A DNA stretch of 64,000 bases from DATBRC01 sp036560485. GTDB taxonomy: Bacteria > Pseudomonadota > Gammaproteobacteria > Burkholderiales > Burkholderiaceae_D. A program made the translations under genes and the position numbers. Below are positions 53,298 through 61,665 of the stretch, piece by piece. The stretch spans positions 62,001 through 126,000 of the forward strand of contig DATBRC010000057.1 of NCBI GenBank assembly GCA_036560485.1. The letters are read 5' to 3'. Under the pieces are notes generated by a model, which saw only the letters and a program-made list of their open reading frames with translations, searched no databases and had not been told where the DNA came from. The first letter of the stretch is position 1. Every line of letters starts with the position of its first letter.

Positions 53298-53420
53298 ATG
53301 AATCAGAACAAGAGCAAAAGCAAAAGATATACAAGGCAGCATGTTATTGCCGAGCGCCTCGCCGAGATTTTTCTTGTCAGCATTCTGGTTTTTTGGGCGA
53401 TTGTTTTGGTATCGCAATAG
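53298..53420 (+). CDS. Small single-pass membrane protein, 40 aa
   Basis: ATG 53298 has AAAGGGAAA upstream and encodes 'MNQNKSKSKRYTRQHVIAER' followed by one hydrophobic helix ('IFLVSILVFWAIVLVS') ending in Gln. The basic N-terminus should stay in the cytoplasm. I recognise no family; the pattern of charge then helix, with a ribosome site, favours a real small membrane protein. Confidence 0.5.
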   Translation: MNQNKSKSKRYTRQHVIAERLAEIFLVSILVFWAIVLVSQ

Positions 53421-53771
53421 CACAAAAAATCGGCATCGTTCACTACGGTCATCAATAGTAGTACTGAAAAAGCAAAGCAGAGTATCGAACTGAGCTCTGC
53501 TCTTTTCAAGCTGTTTTACAAAATCGCAAAACCTCTTCCTCCTGTCGTAACAGCAAGCGTCGCAATCCGGATTGCAAGCGCGTATTAATTTCACTGTGCA
53601 CATGTTGTGGTGTTGATTTTCCTCACACTATCTGACGAATGACAGCTTTACTTCACTTCGATCTTTGCTGCGGCACTTTCAGTTGTATTTTCCTCTCTAA
53701 GTCGTGGACTCATTGTTAATCTTTTCTGAAGACATTCAATTGACGTCGACTTAATTTAAAAGGAGAAACAA
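53421..53771. other. Intergenic region, nothing recognised
   Basis: 351 bases before the GlsB-like gene. No coding frame or repeat is convincing; the promoter of the next gene should be near its end. Confidence 0.4.
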
Positions 53772-54041
53772 ATGAACTTTATTATTTGGATTGTAGTTGG
53801 CGGTATTATTGGTTGGCTCGCTAGTCTTGTGATGAAAACAGATGCACAGCAAGGACTCATTCTGAATGTCATCGTGGGGATTGTCGGCGCTTTGCTGGGA
53901 GGTTGGCTGCTTGCTCCGTTGTTTGGTACGGGGACTATCAATCAGAATGACTTCAGTTTGCCTGCGCTGCTGGTATCGTTTTTAGGCGCTATCATTTTGC
54001 TGCTGATTGTTAATCTGCTGCGCAGGGGTGCGGCACGATAG
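53772..54041 (+). CDS. GlsB/YeaQ/YmgE family stress membrane protein
   Basis: 89 residues with AAAAGGAG before ATG 53772. Three glycine-rich helices: 'IIWIVVGGIIGWLASLVM', 'GLILNVIVGIVGALLGGWLL' and 'LLVSFLGAIILLLIVNLL', with the conserved 'MKTDAQQG' loop. The family is linked to general stress responses and resembles a transglycosylase-associated protein family by name only. It ends in a strong terminator. Confidence 0.93.
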   Translation: MNFIIWIVVGGIIGWLASLVMKTDAQQGLILNVIVGIVGALLGGWLLAPLFGTGTINQNDFSLPALLVSFLGAIILLLIVNLLRRGAAR

Positions 54042-54059
54042 CTGTGAGTTGTCCGTGAT

Positions 54060-54098
54060 AAAAAAGGCGAGTGCTACTACATAAGCACTCGCCTTTTC
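54060..54098. terminator. Bidirectional Rho-independent terminator
   Basis: AAAAAGGCGAGTGCT and AGCACTCGCCTTTT form a 14-bp stem around ACTACATA, with A and T runs on the two sides. It lies between the convergent ends of the GlsB-like and GST genes and can serve both. Confidence 0.92.
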
Positions 54099-54122
54099 TT
54101 TTGGGTGAAATAATTTTAAAAA

Positions 54123-54731
54123 TTATTTCGCCAGACCTTCGGCCGCCAGTGCTGCTTTTACTGCCGGCCGCTCGGTGATGCGTCTACGGTATGCCTGCAG
54201 CGATGGCCACCTCGCGAGGTCGATACCGACATGGCCGCTCCAGCCGCTGACCACAAATAAATAAGCATCGGCAACCGTAAAACCCCACGGCATCAGATAA
54301 TCGTGTTTGGCCAGACGTGTTTCGAGAAAGTCGAAGCGCTTGCCGATCAATTCCTTGTATATCGTTTTTCCTTCCGCCGGGAAGTTCGGCTTGAACAATG
54401 GCGAGAAGCTCTTGTGCAATTCCGATGTGACAAAGTTCAGCATCGATTGCAACTGGTAGCGCTCCAGCGTGCCATTGGCGGGTGCGAGTTTGGTTGCAGG
54501 CTTCTTGTCTGCAAGGTACTGATCGATTGCCGGACCTTCAGTCAATACCAGGCCGGGTTCAATTTCCAGTGCTGGGACATAACCAAGCGGGTTAATGGCC
54601 AGATAGTCGGCGCCGCTTTCCGTTTTCTTGCTGCCGAGATCAACCTTTTCAAGCGTGAAGTCAAAGCCTGCTTCGCGTAACACAATATGTGGTGCCTGCG
54701 AGCACGCGCCGGGGGAGTAATAGAGTTTCAT
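54123..54731 (-). CDS. Glutathione S-transferase (beta-class-like)
   Basis: About 202 residues from ATG 54731, with AAAGGAAG upstream. The start 'MKLYYSPGACSQAPHIVLRE' holds the Cys10 and Ser/Ala-rich loop of bacterial beta-class GST; 'NPLGYVPALEIEPG' has the cis-Pro and 'TEGPAIDQYLAD' the glutathione contacts. C-terminal helical domain with 'FTVADAYLFVVSGW'. It is divergent from a LysR-type gene that may control it. Confidence 0.93.
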   Translation of the reverse strand: MKLYYSPGACSQAPHIVLREAGFDFTLEKVDLGSKKTESGADYLAINPLGYVPALEIEPGLVLTEGPAIDQYLADKKPATKLAPANGTLERYQLQSMLNFVTSELHKSFSPLFKPNFPAEGKTIYKELIGKRFDFLETRLAKHDYLMPWGFTVADAYLFVVSGWSGHVGIDLARWPSLQAYRRRITERPAVKAALAAEGLAK

Positions 54732-54836
54732 CGGTCTTCCTTTCAAAATTAATATGGTTATCTTCTTTTTGCTTTGCAAGGACTGGCATACCTACAAGTC
54801 GACTAAAGGGAAGCTCAAGCCGGCGAGCCTGTTAAG

Positions 54837-55010
54837 CTCCTCCCCTTTCAAGGGGGAAGCTGGGTGGGGGATGGGTCATTGCCACGCTTTTAACCCATCC
54901 CCCCTTGCAGGGCGCACACGGGTTTCCAAACCCGCGCTGTTCCACTGGCAGGCGGCATGCCGCCCGAAACCCCAGCTACACCCCTCCCCCTTCCCTTGAA
55001 AGGGAGGGAA
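54837..55010. repeat. Palindromic repeat, family 2, with inserted module
   Basis: The left arm (54837-54880: CTCCCCTTTCAAGGGGGAAG then CTGGGTGGGGGATGGGT) has a matching right arm (ACCCATCCCCC ... CCAGCTACACCCCTCCCCC, then CTTGAAAGGGAGGG). The right arm is interrupted after ACCCATCCCC by the 70-base module. Related to 22761-22840. It lies between the divergent GST and LysR genes. Confidence 0.85.
54904..54973 (+). repeat. 70-base two-hairpin module, copy D
   Basis: It begins CTTGCAGGGCGCA and ends CGAAACCCC, exactly as copy A at 43706-43775 read on the minus strand. Hairpin 1 is CGGGTTT-CC-AAACCCG (54919-54934) and hairpin 2 the perfect palindrome GGCGGCATGCCGCC (54951-54964). Both hairpin centres fall at the same offsets as in copy A, although the arms have a different sequence. 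Confidence 0.8.
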
Positions 55011-55124
55011 TACTATCGCTGCATCGGCCTATGTATAGATGGTCCGCCAATGATTTCTTCTTTATCAAAGCGCCAAATGCAACGATAATGTAACTCTGTA
55101 CAAATGCAATGAAAATAGGCATTT

Positions 55125-56015
55125 ATGAAACAAGACTATGCAAAAACGCAATCGCGCTTGAGCCTGACAGATCTTGAGTTATTGTTGGCGCTGGTGCGCG
55201 GCGGCACGCTGGCCGGCGCAGCCGAACGCTTGCGGCTCGACACTTCAACCGTGTTCCGTTCGATTAAGCGTCTTGAGCAGAATTTGAACGAACGCCTGTT
55301 CGAACGCAGCAAGCAAGGCTACATGCCGACCGAACTGGCGCAGGAATTGGCGGCTTATGCGGAACGTATCGACACGCATCTGAACGAGGCGCGCGAGAAG
55401 ATGTCGCATCACTGCACCGAGCCGTCGGGTGTGGTGCGCATCACCACGACCGATACGATCCTGCAGGGATTAGTGCTGCCGGTATTGAACCGCTTTTCTG
55501 CCGCTTATCCGAAGATCGATCTGGAATTGCTTGCCTCCAATGCACTCGCCAACCTCAGTCAGCGCGATGCCGACGTTGCAATCCGCGCGACCAAAAAGCC
55601 GCCTGAAAATCTGGTTGGATTGAGGCTCGGCGTCGTGGAGAATGCGGTGTACATTCACCGCTCGTTGCTGCCGCGAGGCCGTCGCAAGATTAATCTCGTC
55701 GAGATGGATTGGATCACCCTCGATGACACGCTGACCAACCACCCGTCATACAAATGGTGGCGGCAGCATTACCCGAAAGCGGCATCACGCTTCCGCTGCA
55801 ACAGCGTGATGTCGGTTGCCGGTGCAATCATCAATGGCTTGGGTGTCGGTGTGGCGCCGCGATTCATGATGGACGGTCATCCCGATGTCGTCATCGTCGA
55901 CGGACTGCCGGACGAATTGAAAAATGATTTATGGATACTGGCGCATCCGGATATCCGGCATCTGCAACGTGTGAAATTGTTGTTTGATTTCTTGAAGGAG
56001 AATGTGCGGCTTTAA
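55125..56015 (+). CDS. LysR family transcriptional regulator
   Basis: 296 residues from ATG 55125. The N-terminal winged helix is 'LELLLALVRGGTLAGAAERL' with 'RLDTSTVFRSIKRLEQNLNE' and 'RLFERSKQGYMPTE'; the effector domain follows ('VRITTTDTILQGLVLPVLNR'). Divergent from the GST gene 393 bases away, the usual arrangement of a LysR regulator and its target. The intervening gap is filled by the family 2 repeat, so the operator must lie close to one of the starts. Confidence 0.93.
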   Translation: MKQDYAKTQSRLSLTDLELLLALVRGGTLAGAAERLRLDTSTVFRSIKRLEQNLNERLFERSKQGYMPTELAQELAAYAERIDTHLNEAREKMSHHCTEPSGVVRITTTDTILQGLVLPVLNRFSAAYPKIDLELLASNALANLSQRDADVAIRATKKPPENLVGLRLGVVENAVYIHRSLLPRGRRKINLVEMDWITLDDTLTNHPSYKWWRQHYPKAASRFRCNSVMSVAGAIINGLGVGVAPRFMMDGHPDVVIVDGLPDELKNDLWILAHPDIRHLQRVKLLFDFLKENVRL

Positions 56016-56121
56016 TGAGACGAAATCAAAAATAAAAGTGATGCCGATCTTCCAGACCTTTTACAATTCGGCCGTCAAGCAGTTCGCGAAACAATATTCG
56101 CGATGGTGAATTGATTGGTAC

Positions 56122-56514
56122 ATGGAGGATAAAATTACTAAATTCCCCGTAATGCTGTTAACCGCGTTCGCGCTATTGCCGATGGCAGCGCATGCAGACT
56201 CGGCGTCATTCGCACCGCTCAGCAGTATTGAAATAAAACGGCAGATAGCGGTTGAAGCAACGCTCTATCTCGATTATCTGCAAACAGTAGATATCAAAAA
56301 TCATTCCGGCATGTTCGAGAAGAATATCATCTTAGGATTGCATCCCAAGGATAACCGCGTCACAGCGTATTTCTTATTGGCTGGCGCAGGTCATTATGCA
56401 GTGACACGCGCATTGCCGACCGAATATCGGGCGCCGTGGCAATACACGTGGATTGCACTTGAGGCTGCAACGATTATTCACAATAAAAAGATAGGCTTGC
56501 ACTTTAATTTTTAA
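56122..56514 (+). CDS. Hypothetical secreted protein, 130 aa
   Basis: It begins 'MEDKITKFPVMLLTAFALLP', then 'MAAHADSASFAPLSS': a clear signal peptide with cleavage after A-H-A. The mature part is about 100 residues with a C-terminal aromatic ending 'GLHFNF', which resembles an outer-membrane end. A GGAGG string overlaps codons 1-3, so translation might start slightly downstream, for example at an ATG in 'VMLLTAF'. No family is recognised. Confidence 0.7.
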   Translation: MEDKITKFPVMLLTAFALLPMAAHADSASFAPLSSIEIKRQIAVEATLYLDYLQTVDIKNHSGMFEKNIILGLHPKDNRVTAYFLLAGAGHYAVTRALPTEYRAPWQYTWIALEAATIIHNKKIGLHFNF

Positions 56515-56599
56515 GCACCCTTGGCACTTATCTTTTGTGACCGGTTCAAACAGGCTGACATGTAGCCATGGTTAATCTCTAGTGGGAATAATCCAGTCA

Positions 56600-57855
56600 T
56601 TATGCAGCTTTCTTGAACGGATTCCTTTCGGGCGCATCTTCATGCTCGATGCCTTTGAGTAACCCTTTGATCAGTTTATTTAATACAGGTTGCCGATGAC
56701 GCAGCAGGATGCCAAAAGCTTGCGGCTTGGCGCCCAACCCGGCTTTCGGTTCAAGTGCTGTGCGGCCATAAGACACACGTTTGCATCCCAGGGAAATCGC
56801 ATCGGCGATGCCTGCATGCAGCAGTCGCAGATAAATCGGCAGATCGGCTGCTGCGCCTCGGTCAAATCCGATGTGATAGGCGATCGCCGTCTCTCCGTCT
56901 GCGATGGTAATCAAAAAGCCGAGAATATTTCCATTTCCTTTAATGACACTACATCTGAATCCAGCGCCGGCTATTTTGCAAAGAGTAGAAAAATAATCAG
57001 GACGCAGCTGAAACGGCCTGAAACTGGCATTCGCCTGTACTGCTTTGTACAGCGCAAAAAAATGTTCCTGGACCGGCGCCAGATCGGTTAACTGTTCCAA
57101 TGTGCATCCAGCTTCATCCAATGGTTTAAAAATCGCATTTTTAATACTCGAACGATATTTCGCTGCAAGGCTCGCTAGATAATCGTCATAATTCTTCCAC
57201 TCGTCACGTAATGTCAGCACCATGTTGGGCTCTGTCTCGACATAACGATAGCTTAGATGAAGCAAATGATTGGCTTGCCTGGTGAATGGATCGTGCAGAT
57301 CCTTAATCATGATGAAGTGGGTTTTGCCCAGAAGTTTTTCTGCCTGGCGAACCCGATACAACACTTCGGCGATTCCATGCCAAGCCAGTTTTTCATCGAC
57401 TTCTGTATTGATGGCGACGCCATGTTGGCCATAGGTAAGCAGATTTCCACAAGTCAGAACGCGTTGCATCGTTTTGTCGGCGATTTTGGCAAGTGGCGCT
57501 TTCCATTTTTTAGTATTCTCAACTGATTTTTCGGGACGAGTCTGTGCAAGGGTTAATTCAGCAATCTGCATGTAGACCGCTGCAACCAATTCACGACCAC
57601 CATCATGGTTATCAAAAATGAGTGCATAGCGTGGCGTGAGATTGGCCGGTAATACGCTTTCAAGCCCGGCCAGATAGTCATAAGACAGAAAAAACCGGCA
57701 TGTGCAGTGGCCATTTTCCACGCCGGAGAATCAAGCATGGTGATCGAATCTGCAATGACGTAACTAAGGTGTGCAGGGCCGCGCAGTTGCTTGCGCACTT
57801 TGGCTTTATCGCTTAACGATGCTTTGAGTGTACGGACTTTTTCAGTGATTTTCAT
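56600..57855 (-). pseudogene. GNAT-type N-acyltransferase, frameshifted at an A6/T6 run
   Basis: The gene starts at ATG 57855 (AGGAG upstream) with 'MKITEKVRTLKASLSDKAKV' and '...SYVIADSITMLDSPAWKMA', then leaves frame. Translation continues in another frame as 'FFLSYDYLAGLESVLPANLT' to the stop at 56600 (about 365 further residues). The two halves join at a run of six A on the plus strand (57689-57694); one extra base would give '...AHAGFFLSYDYLAG...' as an unbroken protein. The C-terminal part shows 'YHIGFDRGAAADLPIYLRLL' and 'VSYGRTALEPKAGLG', as in peptidoglycan/acyl GNAT enzymes (FemAB-like). It may be a sequencing error, a phase-variable switch or real decay. Confidence 0.75.
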
Positions 57856-57902
57856 CTTGATGATCTCCTGCCCTCATATCGCCAAATTTTTTCATTGCAT
57901 CG

Positions 57903-58265
57903 CTATTTCTGTTTGCGGAATGTAGTCAGCTCACGCTTGAACCACACCGCACTTTCAACTGGCGCAGCGTTATCGCATTTCACCAGATAAGGCTTGCCGC
58001 TCATGCTGCTTTCTGTTGCAGCTCTTTCGATGAAATCCTCCGATGTGGAAATCAAATTTTTATCCAACAGGTATTGGTATTTTTTCTGGAGGTGAGTCAC
58101 CGCTTCATTTGGCGAATACCACGATCCGTTACGATTGAACTGACATCCGGATTTCTCTAAGAAGGAAAGCAAATGAGTGATTTCAGCCTTGGAGGCAGCA
58201 GACGGGTTGGCGGATGCAAACGTTGTGCAGAAGAGGAGAAGTAAACCAGATACGAAATTTCGCAT
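57903..58265 (-). CDS. DUF5329 family secreted protein
   Basis: 120 residues from ATG 58265. A signal peptide ('MRNFVSGLLLLFCTTFASA') precedes 'EITHLLSFLEKSGCQFNRNG', 'HLQKKYQYL', 'DFIERAATESSMSGKPYLVK' and a second Cys ('VKCDNAAP'). The two cysteines probably form a disulphide. I recall this as DUF5329, of unknown function. It lies 47 bases upstream of the frameshifted acyltransferase on the same strand. Confidence 0.8.
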   Translation of the reverse strand: MRNFVSGLLLLFCTTFASANPSAASKAEITHLLSFLEKSGCQFNRNGSWYSPNEAVTHLQKKYQYLLDKNLISTSEDFIERAATESSMSGKPYLVKCDNAAPVESAVWFKRELTTFRKQK

Positions 58266-58338
58266 ATTGCAGCACCTGTCAAAGTGGTTTTATTTGCCGC
58301 TTATCATGACATAAAAATCAGAAATTGCCGACGATGGA

Positions 58339-59043
58339 TCAGTAATACCGCTCAATGGCTTTCATCGAGAGCGAATAGATATGATGAATCTGCTCATCGG
58401 TATAACGATGCATGCTGCCGACAGGACAACTGATGCGCGCCAGGCAAGTGGCTTTGCAGCTTGATCCGGCTTGTTTGCGATAGCCGATGCATTTATCAAG
58501 ATCGAGTTGCCCGCCTTCCAGCGCGCCTGCCGGGCAATTGGCAATGCAGCTCTTGTGGAGACAAGTTTCGCAGGGGTGCGCGCTTTTATTCGGCGTGCTT
58601 GGTTCAAAGTTGGTATTCGCCAGCACCACCGCACGATACGCAAACCACGTGCCCCACTCCTGGTCGATGCCTATCTTCAACGGCGACGCATGGTGCCATC
58701 CCGCCAATTGACCGAGCTGCTGCAGACCAATCGGGTGTTCGCTCGGATAGATGATTTCGTACGCATTTTGTATGTGACATCCTGCAAGCCATCGCTTCAC
58801 TGTCCGGATCGAGAAGTCATCGATCGGATGTTCTGATGTGATGCCGGCTGCCTTGACCGATTCCCAAAGTTTTTTGCCTGCATGACCGATCAGGATCAGT
58901 TGACGATAAGCATTGCCGGAAGTGCAGCATGCGCCGATGGATGCGGCCACGTCCGCCGGAAGGTCGCCGATATTGAAAACGGCTTGTCGATTCAGGCCTG
59001 CATTATTGAGCAGGATATTGTCGAATATTTGATATTTTTCCAT
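58339..59043 (-). CDS. Double 4Fe-4S protein, epoxyqueuosine-reductase-like
   Basis: About 234 residues from ATG 59043. The C-terminal half has two cluster motifs: CETCLHKSCIANCP (C-x2-C-x4-C-x3-C) and a second group in 'SCKATCLARISCPVG', plus a lone Cys in 'LDKCIGY'. 'WGTWFAYRAVVL' before the clusters recalls the ferredoxin-like domain of QueG and of corrinoid-protein reductive activators. It is shorter than QueG and lacks its N-terminal cobalamin region, so the substrate is open. The HicA gene ends 13 bases upstream, on the same strand. Confidence 0.75.
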   Translation of the reverse strand: MEKYQIFDNILLNNAGLNRQAVFNIGDLPADVAASIGACCTSGNAYRQLILIGHAGKKLWESVKAAGITSEHPIDDFSIRTVKRWLAGCHIQNAYEIIYPSEHPIGLQQLGQLAGWHHASPLKIGIDQEWGTWFAYRAVVLANTNFEPSTPNKSAHPCETCLHKSCIANCPAGALEGGQLDLDKCIGYRKQAGSSCKATCLARISCPVGSMHRYTDEQIHHIYSLSMKAIERYY

Positions 59044-59056
59044 GGACGTTAGCCAA

Positions 59057-59341
59057 TTACTCTTCTTTCTTCTGATCCTCGTAGGCTGAGAGACTGACGC
59101 CCGCATGCAAAAGAAACTCCTTCAGGTGTTTGATGAGTTCTCTGGTGCATACATTGCTGTGGTGCGGATGATGGATAAAGTCCGTGATGCCATTCAGCGT
59201 TACTTTAAAGCGCGCGCCATGCGATGGCTCAATGTCTGCGCCCAGATGTTTGAGCAGGGATTCCACTTCGCGCCAGTGAATGTTGGCGCTGAATTGATCC
59301 TGCAAAATGGTGCGCAACAGGTTAGCGTGTTTGTTGCTCAT
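59057..59341 (-). CDS. HicA-family mRNA interferase-like toxin (solitary)
   Basis: 94 residues. 'IHWREVESLLKHLGADIEPS' then 'HGARFKVTLNG' with the characteristic Gly-His/Ser-His dsRBD-like fold, and 'HHPHHSNVCTRELIKHLKEF' near the C-terminus. HicA cleaves mRNA in a HicAB toxin-antitoxin pair; no HicB gene is adjacent. The catalytic-position His is in 'PSHGARF', so the fold is complete. It may be a solitary member with a housekeeping role or an unpaired toxin. Confidence 0.8.
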   Translation of the reverse strand: MSNKHANLLRTILQDQFSANIHWREVESLLKHLGADIEPSHGARFKVTLNGITDFIHHPHHSNVCTRELIKHLKEFLLHAGVSLSAYEDQKKEE

Positions 59342-59730
59342 GGGGATCTAGGCTCCGTAATGATTTAGGATAGCTTGCCAGTGAAATGTTTGAAGACCTC
59401 AATCCATTACTGATGCAGACACGGGATGAGGTTACAGATAATAAAAACCTGCAAGCATTTCACTCAATGCATTCTCAATTTGCTTGATCACATCATCCCA
59501 ATGCCGCCTCGTGTCAGCCGATATTGAGCATATTCGCGTGTCAAAATAATTGTAGATGTTAATCATTGTTACTGCACCATCTTTATGCATATGACAATGA
59601 TGCGCACTATTTTGATGTCTCATATGCCTCGCTGTGACGCGCGTTCTTTCCGGTTATTCTCTTTTTCGCTCTTTCAAGCATGGTGCATTTCTTGCTCAAT
59701 ATTCTTTGGCGGTTTGCCACATCAGGAACA
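59342..59730. other. Divergent intergenic region
   Basis: 389 bases between the HicA and HTH-PilJ genes. A leftward frame of 44-63 residues ending at 59432 ('MINIYNYFDTRICSISADTR...') is open but without a ribosome site. Not called as a gene. Confidence 0.35.
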
Positions 59731-60831
59731 ATGAGAAAGTCGATTATGGCCAGGCTGAAGAGAAATTCGCATGCTATTGAACCTTTGCAAAAGGACGATT
59801 TCGTTGCTTATTTTGAATTTTGTCTATCGGAAGGCGATTCCGATCTGATCGTTGCAGCACTCGGCGATATCGCGCGCGCGCATGGCATGTCGCTGGTTGC
59901 AAAAGAGTCCGGTCTATCGGAAGAATATCTTTGCCAGATATTGTCAGATGAAGGCAATCCAAAATTTTCCACGATCGCCAAGGTAGTCAAAGCACTTGGA
60001 TTGACGTTGTACGCAGGCAGTCCGATGCGGGGTGGCTCACATTCTTTGGGCCAGGATGTACACCAAAGCGGCGTCATCAATATTCGGGAGCCACGCCAGA
60101 TATTGTCGCAACGGCTCGCGATTAACGATGCGATTAACAAGTCAGGCCGGCAGCGCATGCTTTCTCAGCAACTGGCCAAATGCTATTTGCAAATCGGCCA
60201 ATCGATCGACGCCAAGCGGTCAAAGCAAATTCTCGAAGCAGCACTGGCGCTGTTTGAGCAACAGTTGGTCGAGTTAAAAGTGTTCGCGCCAACGCAGGAT
60301 ATCAAGGCGGTGCTAACCAATCTGGAGCAAGCCTGGGTCAGTTATAAAGAGGTGTTGGTCGATGCAACGCCGAATCAACGTGATGCAAAACTGGTGTTGA
60401 CCATTAACGAAGATATTCTGGTGATGGCGCAGGAGTCGACCGACCAGCTCGAAAAATATTCGAGAACGGTTGCCGGCAAAGTCGTCAATCTCGCCGGCCG
60501 TCAGCGCATGTTATCGCAACGGATGGCAAAATTTTACCAAGCGCTCAATTGGGGTGTCGCAACACCTGACACGATGCTCAGGCTGAATGCGGCACGCAAG
60601 GAGTTTATCGATTCACTGGCTGTGCTGGCAGGCTTCCAGCACAACACGCCGGATATCAGGAACGAGCTTGAAGTCGGCAAACAGCAATGGACGATTTTTG
60701 ATAAAGCGCTCAATAGCAATTTCAGCAGCATGGGCAAAAAATCGCTGGTCGCATCCAACGTGGCGACACTTAGCGAGCGGCTGCTTGAAGTAATGGATCG
60801 GGTTACTTTCCTCTACACCAAACTCGCTTAG
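59731..60831 (+). CDS. Fusion of HigA-like antitoxin domain to two PilJ-type sensor domains
   Basis: About 366 residues from ATG 59731 (AGGAACA upstream); another ATG follows at 59746. Residues about 15-95 match the short addiction-module antidote family ('DLIVAALGDIARAHGMSLVA' and 'SEDGNP'-type 'SDEGNPKFSTIAKVVKALGL'), an XRE-like helix-turn-helix. Then come two copies of the PilJ N-terminal sensor motif, 'SGRQRMLSQQLAKCY' (about 150) and 'AGRQRMLSQRMAKFY' (about 255). No membrane segment is evident, so the sensors would be cytoplasmic. The combination suggests a transcription regulator that reads a ligand such as nitrate or a nitrogen compound; ligand unknown. Confidence 0.82.
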   Translation: MRKSIMARLKRNSHAIEPLQKDDFVAYFEFCLSEGDSDLIVAALGDIARAHGMSLVAKESGLSEEYLCQILSDEGNPKFSTIAKVVKALGLTLYAGSPMRGGSHSLGQDVHQSGVINIREPRQILSQRLAINDAINKSGRQRMLSQQLAKCYLQIGQSIDAKRSKQILEAALALFEQQLVELKVFAPTQDIKAVLTNLEQAWVSYKEVLVDATPNQRDAKLVLTINEDILVMAQESTDQLEKYSRTVAGKVVNLAGRQRMLSQRMAKFYQALNWGVATPDTMLRLNAARKEFIDSLAVLAGFQHNTPDIRNELEVGKQQWTIFDKALNSNFSSMGKKSLVASNVATLSERLLEVMDRVTFLYTKLA

Positions 60832-61071
60832 CTTTTTAGGCTAAGAACTGGCTCTAAATTCGCACAGAGTTCTCCACTACCTGTGACCAAGAAGTCACAT
60901 CGTCTGGATCACGCAAATAAGGCAGCGTATAGTCATAAGCTTTGGCTGCCATCAATTACAAATGAATGTATCGGGATATTATTTTTATAACAACCGATAC
61001 GATTTCAAACGGTAGCCAAAACCTTATTTCCTTTTGTTTTCCCTTAGGTTGCGCCGGGAGTGTGACAATTT

Positions 61072-61653
61072 ATGAACTTGCCTGCGCAATGTCGCGTATC
61101 GATTCCGGGAACGGGAATGGAAGAGCCGAACGCTTTTGAATTTGCGCTCGGCAGCGGCATGCGTTTCGGGATTCTGGGCGCGACTTTCGCACAGGTGGCG
61201 ATACTGCTGGAACAATTGCCGTCAGCGCCGGCGACCGCTTATGTACAGTCTAAAGGCGGACTGATCAGTAATTTGCGCATCGGTGAAAATGTCATCCTGG
61301 CGGCGACTTATCATTCCGGTTTGCTGCCTGAACGATTCGAGACGAAAATCGTGTCGATCTTGTCCGAGCTTGGCTATAACATGGCTGCCGCCCGCGCGTT
61401 GATTGCAAAACTGCCGGCCGATTTGTCACTCTTTGAGCGGAGACTGGTAAGCTTCATGCGTGCGGCCATTTTGGAGCCTGCCGTGATCGTGTACGATTCC
61501 CTGTGGGCAGACCTGTCAGCGCGCGAGTTTGAGCAGGTGGTCGGATTTGATACAATCTTCCGCAGACATTGCCAGACGTCCGTATCGATTTATCTGCATA
61601 GCGGCACCAGCTTTCCGTTTGATGCCACGTTCAACCAAACCTTTGTTTTGTAG
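61072..61653 (+). CDS. Degenerate ABC ATPase of an MCE/Mla-type system
   Basis: 193 residues from ATG 61072, too short for a normal MlaF (about 270). The expected Walker A (GxxGxGKS) is absent: at that place the protein reads 'GILGATFAQVAILLEQLP'. The signature region survives in weakened form as 'LSLFERRLVSFMRAAILEPA' and Walker B as 'VIVYDSLWADLS', without the catalytic Glu. So ATP binding is doubtful. The operon context (MlaD, lipoprotein, MlaE) identifies it. It may have a structural role or use a partner ATPase from elsewhere. Confidence 0.75.
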   Translation: MNLPAQCRVSIPGTGMEEPNAFEFALGSGMRFGILGATFAQVAILLEQLPSAPATAYVQSKGGLISNLRIGENVILAATYHSGLLPERFETKIVSILSELGYNMAAARALIAKLPADLSLFERRLVSFMRAAILEPAVIVYDSLWADLSAREFEQVVGFDTIFRRHCQTSVSIYLHSGTSFPFDATFNQTFVL

Positions 61654-61665
61654 GCGCCGGTCCAG

